Source of the DNA: Phaeospirillum sp.
GTDB taxonomy: Bacteria > Pseudomonadota > Alphaproteobacteria > Rhodospirillales > Magnetospirillaceae
Direction: 5' to 3'
Length of the DNA: 64,000 nucleotides
NCBI GenBank assembly: GCA_030651575.1
Contig: JAUSFB010000077.1
Coordinates: 39,057-103,056 of the forward strand
Shown: piece after piece, positions 26,882 to 36,262 of the stretch
Position numbering within the stretch: the stretch's first letter is position 1
Layout: every line of letters begins with the position of its first letter
The notes under the pieces: generated by a model
What the model was told of the DNA's origin: nothing
The model's database searches: none
Seen by the model: the letters and a program-made list of their open reading frames with translations, nothing else
Translations under genes and position numbers: made by a program

Positions 26882-27817
26882 CTAACTCGCCGAGGCCATG
26901 CGGCCGGGCAGCGCCCGACCGAGGCGGGCGCGGTCGAGGCGGGTCAGGTCGTTGCGGCGCATCAGGGCGCGGATGGTGCTGACATAGGCGTCGCCCCGTT
27001 CGGAATAGCTGTGCAAGGCCGCCACCAGGGCGTGACCGTCGGGGGCCAGGCCGCGGGCGCGGGCGGCGGCGCGGGTGCGGCGCAGCTCGTCATAGGCCTT
27101 GTGGGTGTTGAGGTTGTGGACATAGGCGCGCACCGCTTCGTACAGCGTGGCGAAATTACGCATGGCGGGCTCGTCGCCGACCAGTTCGACGGTATGGCCG
27201 AACAGATTCTGGCTGCGGCGGACCAGCTTGGAGGTGCCCCAGCCGGATTCCTCGGCTGATTGCGCCAGGGCCAGCGATGGCGGCACCACGTCGACGCGGG
27301 CGGTCAGGGTCTTCAGGTTATCCGGCTCGACGCCGTAGCGCAGCGCCAGCGCATCCAGCCAGACCTGATCATCGGCCGCCACCGGCCGATGGGCGGCCTT
27401 GCGGCCGGCGATGTCGAGCAGGCGGGCGCGGTCATTGGCGATTTCCTCGTCTACCGCCAGCACCAGCGGCAGCATGAGGCGCAGGAACACCGTTTTCTTG
27501 GTGTCGATGTCGGGCAGGTCGTCGAGGTCTCCCGGCATTTTGGCCAGGAACAGGGGCGGCACCTCGACGGAGCCGTCGCCGACATTGTCCAGGCGATAGC
27601 CCATGCGTTGGAAGGCCTGATCGAGACGGGCGGCGCTGGCCACGTCTTCACCGCTCAGATAGGCGGTCTCGGCGACCGACGGTCCGGTGCGCTGGGCGAC
27701 CTGAACCGGGGGGCGCTCGCCTTTGAGGGCCATGGCGTAAAGGCCGCCAACCGCGCCGATGACGGCGATCAAGCTAGCGGCGGTGAGGATTCGGGATCCG
27801 ATCGACCCGGCTGCCAT
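26882..27817 (-). CDS. Bax-like glucosaminidase-domain protein
   Basis: 311 residues. N-terminal membrane anchor (ILTAASLIAVIGAVGGLYAM), a linker, then a C-terminal domain with PPSLALAQSAEESGWGTSKL carrying the catalytic glutamate of GH73-type N-acetylglucosaminidases, followed by SQNLFGHTV and YVHNLNTHKAYDELR, as in E. coli Bax. Probably cleaves or binds peptidoglycan in the periplasm. Separated from the TPR gene by 70 bases on the same strand. Confidence 0.85.
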   Translation of the reverse strand: MAAGSIGSRILTAASLIAVIGAVGGLYAMALKGERPPVQVAQRTGPSVAETAYLSGEDVASAARLDQAFQRMGYRLDNVGDGSVEVPPLFLAKMPGDLDDLPDIDTKKTVFLRLMLPLVLAVDEEIANDRARLLDIAGRKAAHRPVAADDQVWLDALALRYGVEPDNLKTLTARVDVVPPSLALAQSAEESGWGTSKLVRRSQNLFGHTVELVGDEPAMRNFATLYEAVRAYVHNLNTHKAYDELRRTRAAARARGLAPDGHALVAALHSYSERGDAYVSTIRALMRRNDLTRLDRARLGRALPGRMASAS

Positions 27818-27909
27818 ATGCTTCCACCTCCTTCATGCTGCACTGCAATATTAAGGTACACCGTACAGGCTTGTTTCCGTGATTGCAACCACACCGATGG
27901 CGCAATGAG

Positions 27910-27953
27910 AACAAAAACAAAACACCCCCCGAGGCCGAGCCGCGGAGGGTGTT
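27910..27953 (-). terminator. Rho-independent terminator of the NifU-like gene
   Basis: On the minus strand AACACCC pairs with GGGTGTT around an imperfect GC-rich inner stem, followed by TTGTTTTTG. It begins 25 bases after the stop at 27978. Confidence 0.8.
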
Positions 27954-27977
27954 GGGAAAACGTTGAAATTCAGGTGG

Positions 27978-28526
27978 TTAGTCGATGGCCATCACGCCCA
28001 TGACCTCGGGAACATAATACTTCAGCATATTCTCGATGCCGTGCTTGAGCGTGGCGCTGGAGCTGGGGCATCCGGCGCAGGCGCCCTGAAGGTGGAGGTA
28101 GACGATCCCGTCCTCGAAGGCGCGGAAGATGATGTCGCCACCATCCTGGGCGACCGCCGGGCGGACGCGGGTCTCGATCAGTTCCTTGATCTGCATGACG
28201 ACGCCGTCGTCATCGACCGTGTTGGCGACATCCTCGGAGCCCTCGTCCAGGACCGGCTGGCCCGAGGAGAAGTGCTCCATGATGGCGGCCAGTACCTGCG
28301 GCTTGACCGCCTGCCAGTCGGAAGAATCGGCCTTGGCGACGGTGATGAAGTCGGTGCCCAGGAACACGCTGGTCACGCCATCAACGGCGAACAGACGGGT
28401 GGCCAGGGGCGACTTGCCGGCACGGGACGCATCGGCGAAATCGGCGGTGCCATGACCCATGACCACGGTTCCGGGCAGGAACTTGAGGGTGGCGGGGTTG
28501 GGCGTGGGTTCGGTCTGAATAAACAT
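27978..28526 (-). CDS. NifU-family Fe-S scaffold/carrier (Nfu type)
   Basis: 182 residues. N-terminal Nfu domain begins MFIQTEPTPNPATLKFLPG (about 1-90). The C-terminal NifU domain (about 105-180) has the cluster-binding CxxC in LQGACAGCPSSSATLK. Carries 4Fe-4S clusters from the assembly machinery to apo-targets. Monocistronic, with its own terminator. Confidence 0.95.
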   Translation of the reverse strand: MFIQTEPTPNPATLKFLPGTVVMGHGTADFADASRAGKSPLATRLFAVDGVTSVFLGTDFITVAKADSSDWQAVKPQVLAAIMEHFSSGQPVLDEGSEDVANTVDDDGVVMQIKELIETRVRPAVAQDGGDIIFRAFEDGIVYLHLQGACAGCPSSSATLKHGIENMLKYYVPEVMGVMAID

Positions 28527-28631
28527 GGCGGTCCTTTGCTCGGCGCTGAACTGACTTGATTAGATGGCGCTCTCCTCCCTTCGAGTCAAGGAGGAGGAGA
28601 AAGGCAACCGTGGCAATCGCTTGAATGTTAC

Positions 28632-28659
28632 CCCCCCTCTCCCTCGCGGGAGAGGGGGG
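28632..28659. terminator. Stem-loop just after ahcY
   Basis: Perfect 12-bp stem CCCCCCTCTCCC with its complement and a TCGC loop, starting 6 bases beyond the ahcY stop. No T-run on the ahcY strand, so possibly an mRNA-end stabiliser rather than an intrinsic terminator. Confidence 0.5.
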
Positions 28660-28665
28660 CGTCGC

Positions 28666-30057
28666 CTAGTAGCGGTAGGTGTCGGGCTTGAACGGCCCGG
28701 CGACCGGCACGCCGATATAGTCGGACTGCTTCTTGTTGAGGGTGGTCAGCTTGACCCCAAGCTTGGCCAGATGCAGGGCCGCGACCTTCTCATCCAGCTC
28801 CTTGGACAGCACGTAGACCTTCTTTTCGTACTTGCCGGGGTTGCAGTAGATGTCCATCTGGGCCAGCACCTGATTGGTGAAGGAGGCGCTCATGACGAAC
28901 GAGGGGTGGCCGGTGGCGCAGCCCAGGTTCACCAGACGGCCCTCGGCCAGCAGGATGATACGCTTGCCGTCGGGGAACTCGATCTCGTCCACCTGCGGCT
29001 TGACGTTGTGCCACTTGAAGTTCTTCAGGCCGGCGACCTGAATCTCGCTGTCGAAATGGCCGATATTGCAGACGATGGCGCGATCCTTCATGGAGCGCAT
29101 GTGCTCTACCGTGATCACGTCCACGTTGCCGGTGGTGGTCACGAAGATGTCGGCGCGCGGCGCGGCCTCTTCCATCGTGTTGACCTCATAGCCTTCCATG
29201 GCGGCCTGGAGGGCGCAGATGGGGTCGATCTCGGTGACGATGACGCGCACGCCCTGCGACGCCAGCGATTCGGCCGAGCCCTTGCCCACATCGCCAAAGC
29301 CGCAGACCACGGCGACCTTGCCGGCCATCATCACGTCGGTGGCGCGGCGGATGCCGTCGACCAGAGATTCGCGGCAGCCATACTTGTTGTCGAACTTGGA
29401 CTTGGTGACCGAGTCGTTGACGTTGATCGCCGGCCACAGCAGGGTGCCCTTCTTTTCCATCTCGTAGAGACGGTGGACGCCGGTGGTGGTCTCCTCGGTG
29501 ACGCCGCGGATGGCGGCGCCGTTGCGCGAGTAGAAGGTCTTGTCGGTTTCCAGGCGCTTTTTGATCGAGGCGAACAGGACTTCTTCTTCCTCGCAGGTCG
29601 GGTTGGCGAGGACGGAGATGTCCTTTTCGGCCCGCATGCCCAGATGAATCATCAAGGTGGCGTCGCCGCCGTCGTCCAGGATCATGTTCGGGCAGCCGCC
29701 ATCGGCCCATTCGAAGATGCGATGGGTGTAGTCCCAGTACTCGACCAGGCTCTCGCCCTTATAGGCGAACACCGGAATGCCGGCGGCGGCGATGGCCGAG
29801 GCGGCGTGGTCCTGAGTCGAATAGATGTTGCACGACGCCCAGCGGATATCGGCGCCCAGCGCCTTCAGGGTCTCGATCAGCACGCCGGTCTGGATGGTCA
29901 TGTGGAGCGAACCGGCGATGCGCGCGCCCTTCAGCGGCTGCGACGGGCCGAATTCCTGGCGGATGGACATCAGGCCGGGCATCTCGATCTCGGCGATGGT
30001 CAGTTCCTTGCGGCCCCAATCGGCCAGCTTGATATCGGCAACGTGGAAATCGGTCAT
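28666..30057 (-). CDS. ahcY: Adenosylhomocysteinase
   Basis: 463 residues, the proteobacterial form with the extra insert. NAD-binding [20 protein letters not shown], substrate region [13 protein letters not shown] with the catalytic Lys, and the C-terminal KPDTYRY ending. Hydrolyses S-adenosylhomocysteine to adenosine and homocysteine, relieving inhibition of methyltransferases. A perfect 16-base palindrome lies 70 bases upstream and may be its operator. Confidence 0.98.
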   Translation of the reverse strand: MTDFHVADIKLADWGRKELTIAEIEMPGLMSIRQEFGPSQPLKGARIAGSLHMTIQTGVLIETLKALGADIRWASCNIYSTQDHAASAIAAAGIPVFAYKGESLVEYWDYTHRIFEWADGGCPNMILDDGGDATLMIHLGMRAEKDISVLANPTCEEEEVLFASIKKRLETDKTFYSRNGAAIRGVTEETTTGVHRLYEMEKKGTLLWPAINVNDSVTKSKFDNKYGCRESLVDGIRRATDVMMAGKVAVVCGFGDVGKGSAESLASQGVRVIVTEIDPICALQAAMEGYEVNTMEEAAPRADIFVTTTGNVDVITVEHMRSMKDRAIVCNIGHFDSEIQVAGLKNFKWHNVKPQVDEIEFPDGKRIILLAEGRLVNLGCATGHPSFVMSASFTNQVLAQMDIYCNPGKYEKKVYVLSKELDEKVAALHLAKLGVKLTTLNKKQSDYIGVPVAGPFKPDTYRY

Positions 30058-30126
30058 GATCGCCCCTTAGGCAATGGAATCTCAGCGCGACTGTGTAGCA
30101 GCCTCTCGCCGGGAACGCAATATGAT

Positions 30127-30142
30127 ATAAAGATATCTTTAT
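30127..30142. promoter_or_regulatory. Palindromic operator candidate upstream of ahcY
   Basis: ATAAAGATATCTTTAT is a perfect 16-base palindrome in the 100-base gap between the ptsI stop and ahcY start. AT-rich palindromes of this kind are known operators of ArsR-type SahR regulators of methyl-cycle genes in Proteobacteria; the match is from memory and to the general pattern. Confidence 0.55.
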
Positions 30143-30157
30143 GTCGTGATGGGGGTG

Positions 30158-31975
30158 TTATTCTTCCCCGGCGTTGAAGCCGTCCAGCAACTGGGCGATG
30201 CGGGCGCTGTCGCTCTGATCCATGATGACTCGGGCGCGTTTGGTGGCGGCGACCAGATCGGTGTTGCGGATGCGGTTCTTGACCACTGGCACGTTGGAGG
30301 CGGTCATGGACAGCTCGCGGATGCCCAGGCCCAGCAGCAGCGAGGTATAACGGGGGTCGCCAGCCATCTCGCCACAGACGCAGACCGGAATCCTGGCACG
30401 CAGCGCGGCTTCGGTCGTGAACTGGATCAGGCGCAGCACCGCCGGGTGCAGCGGGTTGTAAAGATGCGCCACCGCCTCGTCCGAGCGGTCGATGGCCAGG
30501 GTGTACTGGGTCAGGTCATTGGTGCCGATGGCGAAGAAATCGGCCTGCCAAGCGATGGAATCGGCCGCCAGCGCCGCGCCGGGAATCTCGATCATCGCCC
30601 CCAGCGGCGGCGGCGGGTCGGCGATGGCCACGCCCTGGCGCTTTAGGCGGCGGATCATCCGGTTCATGATCTCGCGGGTGGTTCGCAACTCCTCCACCGT
30701 GGCGATCATGGGAATCAGGATGCGGACCGGACCAAAGGCCGATGCGCGCAAAATGGCCGAAAGCTGGGCTTCCAGCAACTCGGGGCGCGCCAGTCCCAGG
30801 CGGATGGCGCGCAGACCCAGCGACGGGTTGGGGCCGATGGCGCAGCCCAGGGCGGGGGCTAGCTTGTCGCCGCCGGCGTCAAAGGTCCGCACGGTGACGG
30901 TGCGGCCGTCCATGCGCTCGACCACGTCCTTCAGGATCAGATACTGCTCCTCCTCCGAGGGGATGTCGTCGCGGTTCATGAACAGGAATTCCGAGCGCAG
31001 CAGCCCGATTCCCTCGGCCCCAGATTCCAGAACGGCGGCGATTTCGTTGGGCAGCTCCATATTGGCCTGGAGCACGATGCGGGCGCTGTCCCGGGTGACC
31101 GCCGGCACATCCCTGAGCCGGGCCAGCACCCGGCGGGCCCGCAGGAATTCGGCGCGTTTGCGGCGATAGATTTTCAGCGTCGCCGGCGTCGGATTGATCA
31201 CCACCACTCCGGCGGCCCCGTCGACGATGATGTGCTCGCCGCCGTGCAGGCCCTTCAGCAGGCCGGCGACGCCCAGAACCGCGGGAAGACTGAGCGAGCG
31301 CGCCATGATGGCGGTATGACCCTCGGCCCCGCCCTGAATGGTGGCCAACCCCGCCACGGTCTTTGGGTCGAGCAGGGCGGTGTCGGCCGGGGTCATCTCG
31401 TCGGTGACGATGACCGCGTTCTTGGGCAGGGCGGTGAAGGGGCGGTAGGGGGTGTTGGTGAGGTTGCGCAGCAGGCGTCGCCCGATATCGCGGATATCGG
31501 CGACGCGGGCGGCGAGATAGGCGTCGTCCATGGCTTCGAAGCCGCGCACGATCTCGTTGATCTCCTGCTGGACCGCCGCCTCGGCGTTGATGCGCTCGGA
31601 TCGGATACGGCGCTCCACGCCCCGGATCAGCCGCGAGCCGTGCAGCATCTGGCGGTAGGCGTCTAGCAGATAACCCAACTCCTCGCCGGCCGAGCCGCCC
31701 AGGCGGCCGGCTTTTTCCTGCAACTGCTCGACCTGATGGCCGGCCCGGACGGCTGCCTCGGTAAAGCGGATGCATTCGGCCTCGATATGACCGGGGGCGA
31801 TGCGCCATTCGGGCACCGAGATGGCCCCGGCGTCATGGAGGTGGATGATGCCGATGGCGACGCCGCGGGCGACGCCGAGCCCCTCCAGGACGACTTCCGA
31901 CCCAGCCGCCAGCGCCTCGGCGCAATGCGCCGATTGGGGTGCCGTCAGGGTGTCGGTGCCGGTTCGGGGCTTCAT
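30158..31975 (-). CDS. ptsI: PTS enzyme I (PEP-protein phosphotransferase), regulatory PTS
   Basis: Start at MKPRTGTDTLTAPQ (31975), 605 residues. Phosphohistidine site GGAEGHTAIMARSLSLPAVL; PEP-binding barrel with LLRSEFLFMNRDDIPSEEEQ and the active-site Cys in PVCVCGEMAGDPRY. It lacks the N-terminal GAF domain of EI-Ntr. Last gene of hprK-rapZ-EIIA-HPr-EI, 29 bases after the HPr gene. No EIIB or EIIC gene is nearby, so the phosphorelay probably regulates rather than transports. Confidence 0.95.
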   Translation of the reverse strand: MKPRTGTDTLTAPQSAHCAEALAAGSEVVLEGLGVARGVAIGIIHLHDAGAISVPEWRIAPGHIEAECIRFTEAAVRAGHQVEQLQEKAGRLGGSAGEELGYLLDAYRQMLHGSRLIRGVERRIRSERINAEAAVQQEINEIVRGFEAMDDAYLAARVADIRDIGRRLLRNLTNTPYRPFTALPKNAVIVTDEMTPADTALLDPKTVAGLATIQGGAEGHTAIMARSLSLPAVLGVAGLLKGLHGGEHIIVDGAAGVVVINPTPATLKIYRRKRAEFLRARRVLARLRDVPAVTRDSARIVLQANMELPNEIAAVLESGAEGIGLLRSEFLFMNRDDIPSEEEQYLILKDVVERMDGRTVTVRTFDAGGDKLAPALGCAIGPNPSLGLRAIRLGLARPELLEAQLSAILRASAFGPVRILIPMIATVEELRTTREIMNRMIRRLKRQGVAIADPPPPLGAMIEIPGAALAADSIAWQADFFAIGTNDLTQYTLAIDRSDEAVAHLYNPLHPAVLRLIQFTTEAALRARIPVCVCGEMAGDPRYTSLLLGLGIRELSMTASNVPVVKNRIRNTDLVAATKRARVIMDQSDSARIAQLLDGFNAGEE

Positions 31976-32004
31976 GGATGATCTCGTCTGAGCCGGAGAT
32001 ATGG

Positions 32005-32307
32005 TCAGTCCTCGTCGAATTTCTTGTCGATCAGGTCGCACAGGGCGTCCAGCGCCTCCAGCGCCTGATTGCCGGTCGCCTTCAGCTCGATGCAGCAACC
32101 CGGCGCCGCCGCCAGCATCATCAACCCCATGATCGACAGTCCGGAGACTTCGGTGCCACGGTGACCGACGGTGACTTGGGCGTCGAAGGTGGCGGCCAGC
32201 TTGACGAATTTCGCGGCGGCACGGGCGTGCAGGCCGCGCCGGTTGGCGATGGTGGCGTTCCGCGGGAGAGTGTCCCCAGGGGCGGTGTCAAGGGCTTGGG
32301 CGGTCAT
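32005..32307 (-). CDS. ptsH: HPr phosphocarrier protein
   Basis: 100 residues. Active site NRRGLHARAAAKFVKLAATF with the phospho-His, and EVSGLSIMGLMMLAA with the serine that HPr kinase modifies. A 10-residue N-terminal extension precedes the usual fold. Start overlaps the EIIA stop (ATGA). Accepts phosphate from EI and passes it to the EIIA-Man domain; Ser phosphorylation by HprK would block this. Confidence 0.95.
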   Translation of the reverse strand: MTAQALDTAPGDTLPRNATIANRRGLHARAAAKFVKLAATFDAQVTVGHRGTEVSGLSIMGLMMLAAAPGCCIELKATGNQALEALDALCDLIDKKFDED

Positions 32308-32711
32308 TTCCGGTCCTGGGTCAAAAGCTTGGAGGCGACATTGATGTATTTGCGGCCGGCTTCCTGGGCGCTGGCGACGGCGTCGATCAGCGGTTCAGTA
32401 TGGCGGACGCTGGCCAGCTTGATCAGCATGGGCAGGTTGACGCCGGCGATCACCTCGACCTTGGCCTTGTCCATGATGGAGATGGCCAGATTGGAAGGCG
32501 TGCCGCCGAACATGTCGGTCAGCACGACGACGCCGTTGCCGTCGTCGCACCGGGCCACGCTGGCCAGGATGTCGTTGCGGCGTTGCTCCATGTCGTCGTC
32601 GGGGCCGATACAGACGGAGCCGACGCTGGGTTGCGGTCCGACCACATGCTCCAGCGCGTTGACGAGTTCGTCGGCGAGCCGCCCATGGGTGACGAGTACC
32701 AGTCCGATCAT
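32304..32711 (-). CDS. PTS EIIA component, mannose family
   Basis: Start at MIGLVLVTHGRLADELVNAL (32711), 135 residues, a single EIIA-Man domain; longer frames are rejected. The His in VTHG is the phosphorylation site. VVVLTDMFGGTPSNLAISI is the conserved second motif. Stand-alone EIIA-Man proteins in alphaproteobacteria act in regulation. Lies 13 bases after rapZ and overlaps ptsH. Confidence 0.93.
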   Translation of the reverse strand: MIGLVLVTHGRLADELVNALEHVVGPQPSVGSVCIGPDDDMEQRRNDILASVARCDDGNGVVVLTDMFGGTPSNLAISIMDKAKVEVIAGVNLPMLIKLASVRHTEPLIDAVASAQEAGRKYINVASKLLTQDRK

Positions 32712-32724
32712 CTCATTCCTCTCA

Positions 32725-33651
32725 TCATGATCCCCCTTCGTCGAGTTCGCGGTGACGCAACTCGACGCGGCCCCCCTGATCCCTGACCCAGGAGGCGATG
32801 CGTTCGGCGATGGCGACGGAGCGATGGCGCCCGCCGGTGCAGCCGATGGCAATAGTCAGATAGCTCTTACCCTCGGCGGCGAAGCGCGGCAACAGCGGTC
32901 CCAGCAGCTGCTTCACCGAAGTCATGAAATTCGCGAAATCCGGATCGGCGGCGATATATTCGGCTACCGCCGGGTCCTTGCCGGTCAGGGGCTTCAGCTC
33001 GGGCACGTAATGCGGATTGGCGAGGAAGCGGGCGTCCAGCACCAGATCCGCCTGACGCGGCAGGCCGTTGCGATAGGCGAAGGAGGTGACGAAGACCACC
33101 AGACCACGGTCGCGATCCAACCCGAAGTGACCGGCCAGCGCCTGCTTAAGCTCGGCCGGCGGCTGGTCGGTGGTGTCAATCACCACATCGGCGCGGGCCA
33201 GCAGGGGAGACACCAGCGCCCGTTCATGGCGGATGCCGTCGATCAGCGGCCGGTCGGTGGCCAGCGGGTGGCGGCGTCGGGTCTCGGTAAAGCGGCGGCA
33301 CAAGACGTCGTCGCTGCAATCCAGGAACAGCAGTTGCACGTCCAGCCCGCTCTCCGACACCATCCGGTCGATGGCGGCGATCACCGGCTCGACCCCGAAA
33401 TCACGGGTGCGGATATCGACGCCGATAGCCAGATGGCGCGCCACGCCGTCGCCGGGACGGACCAGACTGGCCACCAGCGACAGCGGCAGATTGTCCACCG
33501 CCTCCCAGCCCAGATCCTCCAGCGCCTTCAGGGCCATGGTCTTGCCTGCGCCCGACATGCCGGTGATGATCACGGCACGGCTGCCGCCGCTTGCGACAGC
33601 GGGGGCCGTCGGCGGGGAACCAAGCTTGGGAAGGTGGCGATTAGTCATCAC
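32725..33651 (-). CDS. rapZ: RNase adapter / nucleotide-binding protein RapZ
   Basis: 308 residues. N-terminal Walker A VIITGMSGAGKTMALKALED, then DNLPLSLV. The C-terminal domain has FVTSFAYRNGLPRQADLVLDA and IAIGCTGGRHRSVAIAE, the RapZ signature. In enterobacteria it targets sRNAs of glucosamine metabolism to RNase E; in alphaproteobacteria it accompanies hprK, as here (4-base overlap), and its role is less clear. Confidence 0.96.
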   Translation of the reverse strand: MMTNRHLPKLGSPPTAPAVASGGSRAVIITGMSGAGKTMALKALEDLGWEAVDNLPLSLVASLVRPGDGVARHLAIGVDIRTRDFGVEPVIAAIDRMVSESGLDVQLLFLDCSDDVLCRRFTETRRRHPLATDRPLIDGIRHERALVSPLLARADVVIDTTDQPPAELKQALAGHFGLDRDRGLVVFVTSFAYRNGLPRQADLVLDARFLANPHYVPELKPLTGKDPAVAEYIAADPDFANFMTSVKQLLGPLLPRFAAEGKSYLTIAIGCTGGRHRSVAIAERIASWVRDQGGRVELRHRELDEGGS

Positions 33652-34079
33652 GACCGTATTATATCTCGTGTTGCGGAAGCTATCGCAAGACGAACCTTCG
33701 CCGCCGCCGAGACCTGAAAGGGCGATAGCGCCATGCGCGGCACGGAAATCCCCAGAAACTCGGTCAATTCGGCTTTGGGCAGGCGTTCCACGCGGTCCTC
33801 GTCAACCAGATCGATCACCAGGGCCAGGGGCGCCCAGGCCCGGTGGGGAACGGTGACGATGCCAAGGCCGCGAACCTCCAGCAGGCCGGCGATGGTATCG
33901 GGCGCACGGGCCACGATGCGCCCCGCCTGGGGGGACAGCCCGGTCTGATCGTCGGCTACCAGCCAAGCGCCGCCGTCGATCAGGCGTAAAGCCAGATCGG
34001 ACTTGCCGGACCCCGAGGGGCCGCGGATCAAGACCCCCTGGCCGGCGATTTCCACCGTGGTGCCGTGGACGAGAAGCAT
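33648..34079 (-). CDS. hprK: Short HPr kinase/phosphorylase
   Basis: 143 residues, only the C-terminal catalytic domain of Gram-positive HprK, the usual alphaproteobacterial form. Walker A RGPSGSGKSDLALRLIDG, then LVADDQTGL and the signature-like EVRGLGIVTVPHRA. Phosphorylates a serine of HPr. First gene of the regulatory PTS operon, 44 bases after repeat locus D. Confidence 0.94.
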   Translation of the reverse strand: MLLVHGTTVEIAGQGVLIRGPSGSGKSDLALRLIDGGAWLVADDQTGLSPQAGRIVARAPDTIAGLLEVRGLGIVTVPHRAWAPLALVIDLVDEDRVERLPKAELTEFLGISVPRMALSPFQVSAAAKVRLAIASATRDIIRS

Positions 34080-34122
34080 GGGAAAAGCGTGGCGACGCCA
34101 AGCGTTGGAGTCAACTTTTATT

Positions 34123-34245
34123 GTCCCTCAGTCGCCGGGCGGGCGCATCCGCAGCCCTTGGCTACGCGCCATGGGGCGCGCCGGCCTTTGGCCGCAACTC
34201 CGCGCCTGCGGCTCGTCGGGTTTTATTGTCCCTCAGTCGCCGGGG
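34123..34245. repeat. ~103-bp repeat locus D: one full copy and a partial
   Basis: Full copy at about 34123-34227 (105-base period), then the first 18 bases of a second. Same orientation as array A; closest to A but with sequence changes (GGGGCGCGCCGGCCTTTGGC in the centre). It lies between the hprK start and the slt stop. Confidence 0.9.
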
Positions 34246-34246
34246 C

Positions 34247-36067
34247 TTAGTCGCGGGAGGCCTTGCGGGCATTGGCCGGCTGCGGGTCTTGGCCGTGGTA
34301 GAGCGGCCATTCGCCGCCGGCGATGGCGTCCAGCGAGGTGGGGGGGTGGCCCAGCCGGCTTTGATAGATCCAATAGCTGGTCATCACCCGCTGGACAAAG
34401 GCCCGGGTCTCGCGCGAGGGGAGGCTTTCGGCGAACAGCAGCGGATCGTCGTTGTGCTTGATCCCCTGTAGCCAGCGCGACAGGTTGCCGGGGCCGGCAT
34501 TGTAGGCGGCGGCCATCATCATCAGGTTGCCGGTGACCGGCTCGTCACCCAGCAGCTTGGCCACGTAACGCTGGCCAAGGCCCAGATTGATCTCGGGCTC
34601 GGTCAACCGATTCTGACGCCCGCCGGCGATGGCGGCGGCGGTGGCCGGCATCAGCTGCATCAGGCCGACGGCGCCCGCGCCGCTGCGGGCCGAGGGGTTG
34701 AACGAGGATTCCTGACGGACCAGGGCATAGACCAGCGCCTTATCAATCTGCCAGCCGCCCTGGGGCGTCCATTCCGGCATGGGAAAGGCGGCGGCGTCGT
34801 GCAGACGGCCGTTCTCGCGCGGCAGCGAGCCGCCGAGGCGCAGCGCCAGCGCCGGCATCTGCCCGGCATAGGCCAGCGCCAGCATGGATTGACGCACCGC
34901 CTTGCCGGTATTGGGATACAGCTTGCGCAGCTCATCCTCGGCGGCCTGACGGTCGCCGAGTTGCAGCAGGCCCAGGGCGCGGCGGGCGGCGGGCACCCGC
35001 ATCAGCAGGTCGGAATCACCCTCGGTGAAGGGTGGGGTTTCCCAGGAGAACTGGGTTTTGTGACCCAATTCGGTCCGGGCGAGCAGGCCGTAGAAGGTGC
35101 GCGAGGAGGTTGCCGCCACCTCCAGCCAGTGATTGACCGCCTCCGGGCGCTTGACAACCAGATTGGCCCGTGCGGCCCAGAACGCGCCGGCCGAGGCCAG
35201 CCATTCCTGACCTTCGGGGGCATTGGCGGTTTCCTCAAAATGACGGCGCGCCAGTTCGGGCTTGCCCAAACGCCATTGGGCGAGGCCGCTGATCCAGTGG
35301 GCGGCGGTCAGTTGCTCACCCGACCGCTCGGCCGAGGCCGAGGCCAGGGTGGCGGCGTGCTCGTCGCGGCCGCCGGCGAAGTGGTCGGCGGCGACCATCA
35401 GGCGCAGCCGGTCGAATTCCAGGGCGGACAGGCCCTGCGCCTCGGCCGAGTCCAGCATGGCCTGCGCCTTGGACGATTCGTCATCTCGCAGCGCCTGGCG
35501 CAGCTTGGCCTTGAAGGCGCGCACCTTGGCCGTGGAGTCCTCGACATTGTAGGCGAACTCTTCCCACACGGCCCCATCGGCCTCGGTATCAATGATGGTG
35601 CCCTTGAGGGCGCCGCGAACCGGGGGGCGCAGACCCTTGGTGCCCTTGGAGGCGGACGCCAGCTTGTGAATCGTCTCGGCCTGGGGCAGGTCGGCGTAAT
35701 CCGTCAGCCATGCCCGCAATTCCTGGAACTTCGGCTTGACGCCCGGCGTCATCAGACGGCGCGCCAGGGCATGGCCCTTCAGCAACTCGTCCTTGACCTT
35801 GCCCAACTCGCGGTCGGCGGCGGCCATCTGGCCCTGCGCCTGCAATTGAAGGACACGCTTGTAAAGGTCGGCATCGGCGGTGGAAAGCGGTCGGGGCAGG
35901 GCGGCGGCCCGCGCCTCGCGATTGCTGCCGGGAAGGACCGCGGCGGTCAACTGACCCTCGGCGGCGGCGATTCGCACGCCTGCCGGACGGACGGATTCGT
36001 CTGCCTGGGAAGGGGAAGCCGTAGCCAGAAACGCCAGCATCACTGCCGGGAGGAGCCTGTCGCGCAA
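34247..36067 (-). CDS. slt: Soluble lytic murein transglycosylase
   Basis: Start assigned to TTG at 36067, which has GAGGAG 7 bases upstream and leads straight into a signal peptide (LLPAVMLAFLATASPSQA); no ATG gives as good a start. 606 residues. Helical superhelical N-domain, then a C-terminal SLT domain with VYALVRQESSFNPSARSGAG (catalytic Glu), GLMQLMPATAA and MMAAAYNAGPGNL. Cleaves peptidoglycan to 1,6-anhydro products in the periplasm. Confidence 0.93.
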   Translation of the reverse strand: MRDRLLPAVMLAFLATASPSQADESVRPAGVRIAAAEGQLTAAVLPGSNREARAAALPRPLSTADADLYKRVLQLQAQGQMAAADRELGKVKDELLKGHALARRLMTPGVKPKFQELRAWLTDYADLPQAETIHKLASASKGTKGLRPPVRGALKGTIIDTEADGAVWEEFAYNVEDSTAKVRAFKAKLRQALRDDESSKAQAMLDSAEAQGLSALEFDRLRLMVAADHFAGGRDEHAATLASASAERSGEQLTAAHWISGLAQWRLGKPELARRHFEETANAPEGQEWLASAGAFWAARANLVVKRPEAVNHWLEVAATSSRTFYGLLARTELGHKTQFSWETPPFTEGDSDLLMRVPAARRALGLLQLGDRQAAEDELRKLYPNTGKAVRQSMLALAYAGQMPALALRLGGSLPRENGRLHDAAAFPMPEWTPQGGWQIDKALVYALVRQESSFNPSARSGAGAVGLMQLMPATAAAIAGGRQNRLTEPEINLGLGQRYVAKLLGDEPVTGNLMMMAAAYNAGPGNLSRWLQGIKHNDDPLLFAESLPSRETRAFVQRVMTSYWIYQSRLGHPPTSLDAIAGGEWPLYHGQDPQPANARKASRD

Positions 36068-36262
36068 GGCTGTTCTCCTCTGTAAGGTTATCGATAAAAC
36101 CAATCGCGGTCCCCGGTTTTATAAATGAATGGGGCGGACGGGGCAACCCAAAAAGACTCCCGAGTCATGAACGAATTGTAAAAATTCAATATATTTCAAC
36201 AAGTTAGCTAGACTCTTTCGCCCGTATTGGCATCCGGGCGAATATGGGGGGATAATGACCGG

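Noticed and set aside
30058..30126. SAH or SAM riboswitch in the ahcY leader
   Set aside because: GGCGAGAGGCTGCTACACAG looked vaguely riboswitch-like, but the SAH riboswitch core pairing and conserved bases could not be laid out; a protein operator fits better.
28564..30177. 537-codon plus-strand frame opposite ahcY
   Set aside because: Antisense shadow of ahcY.
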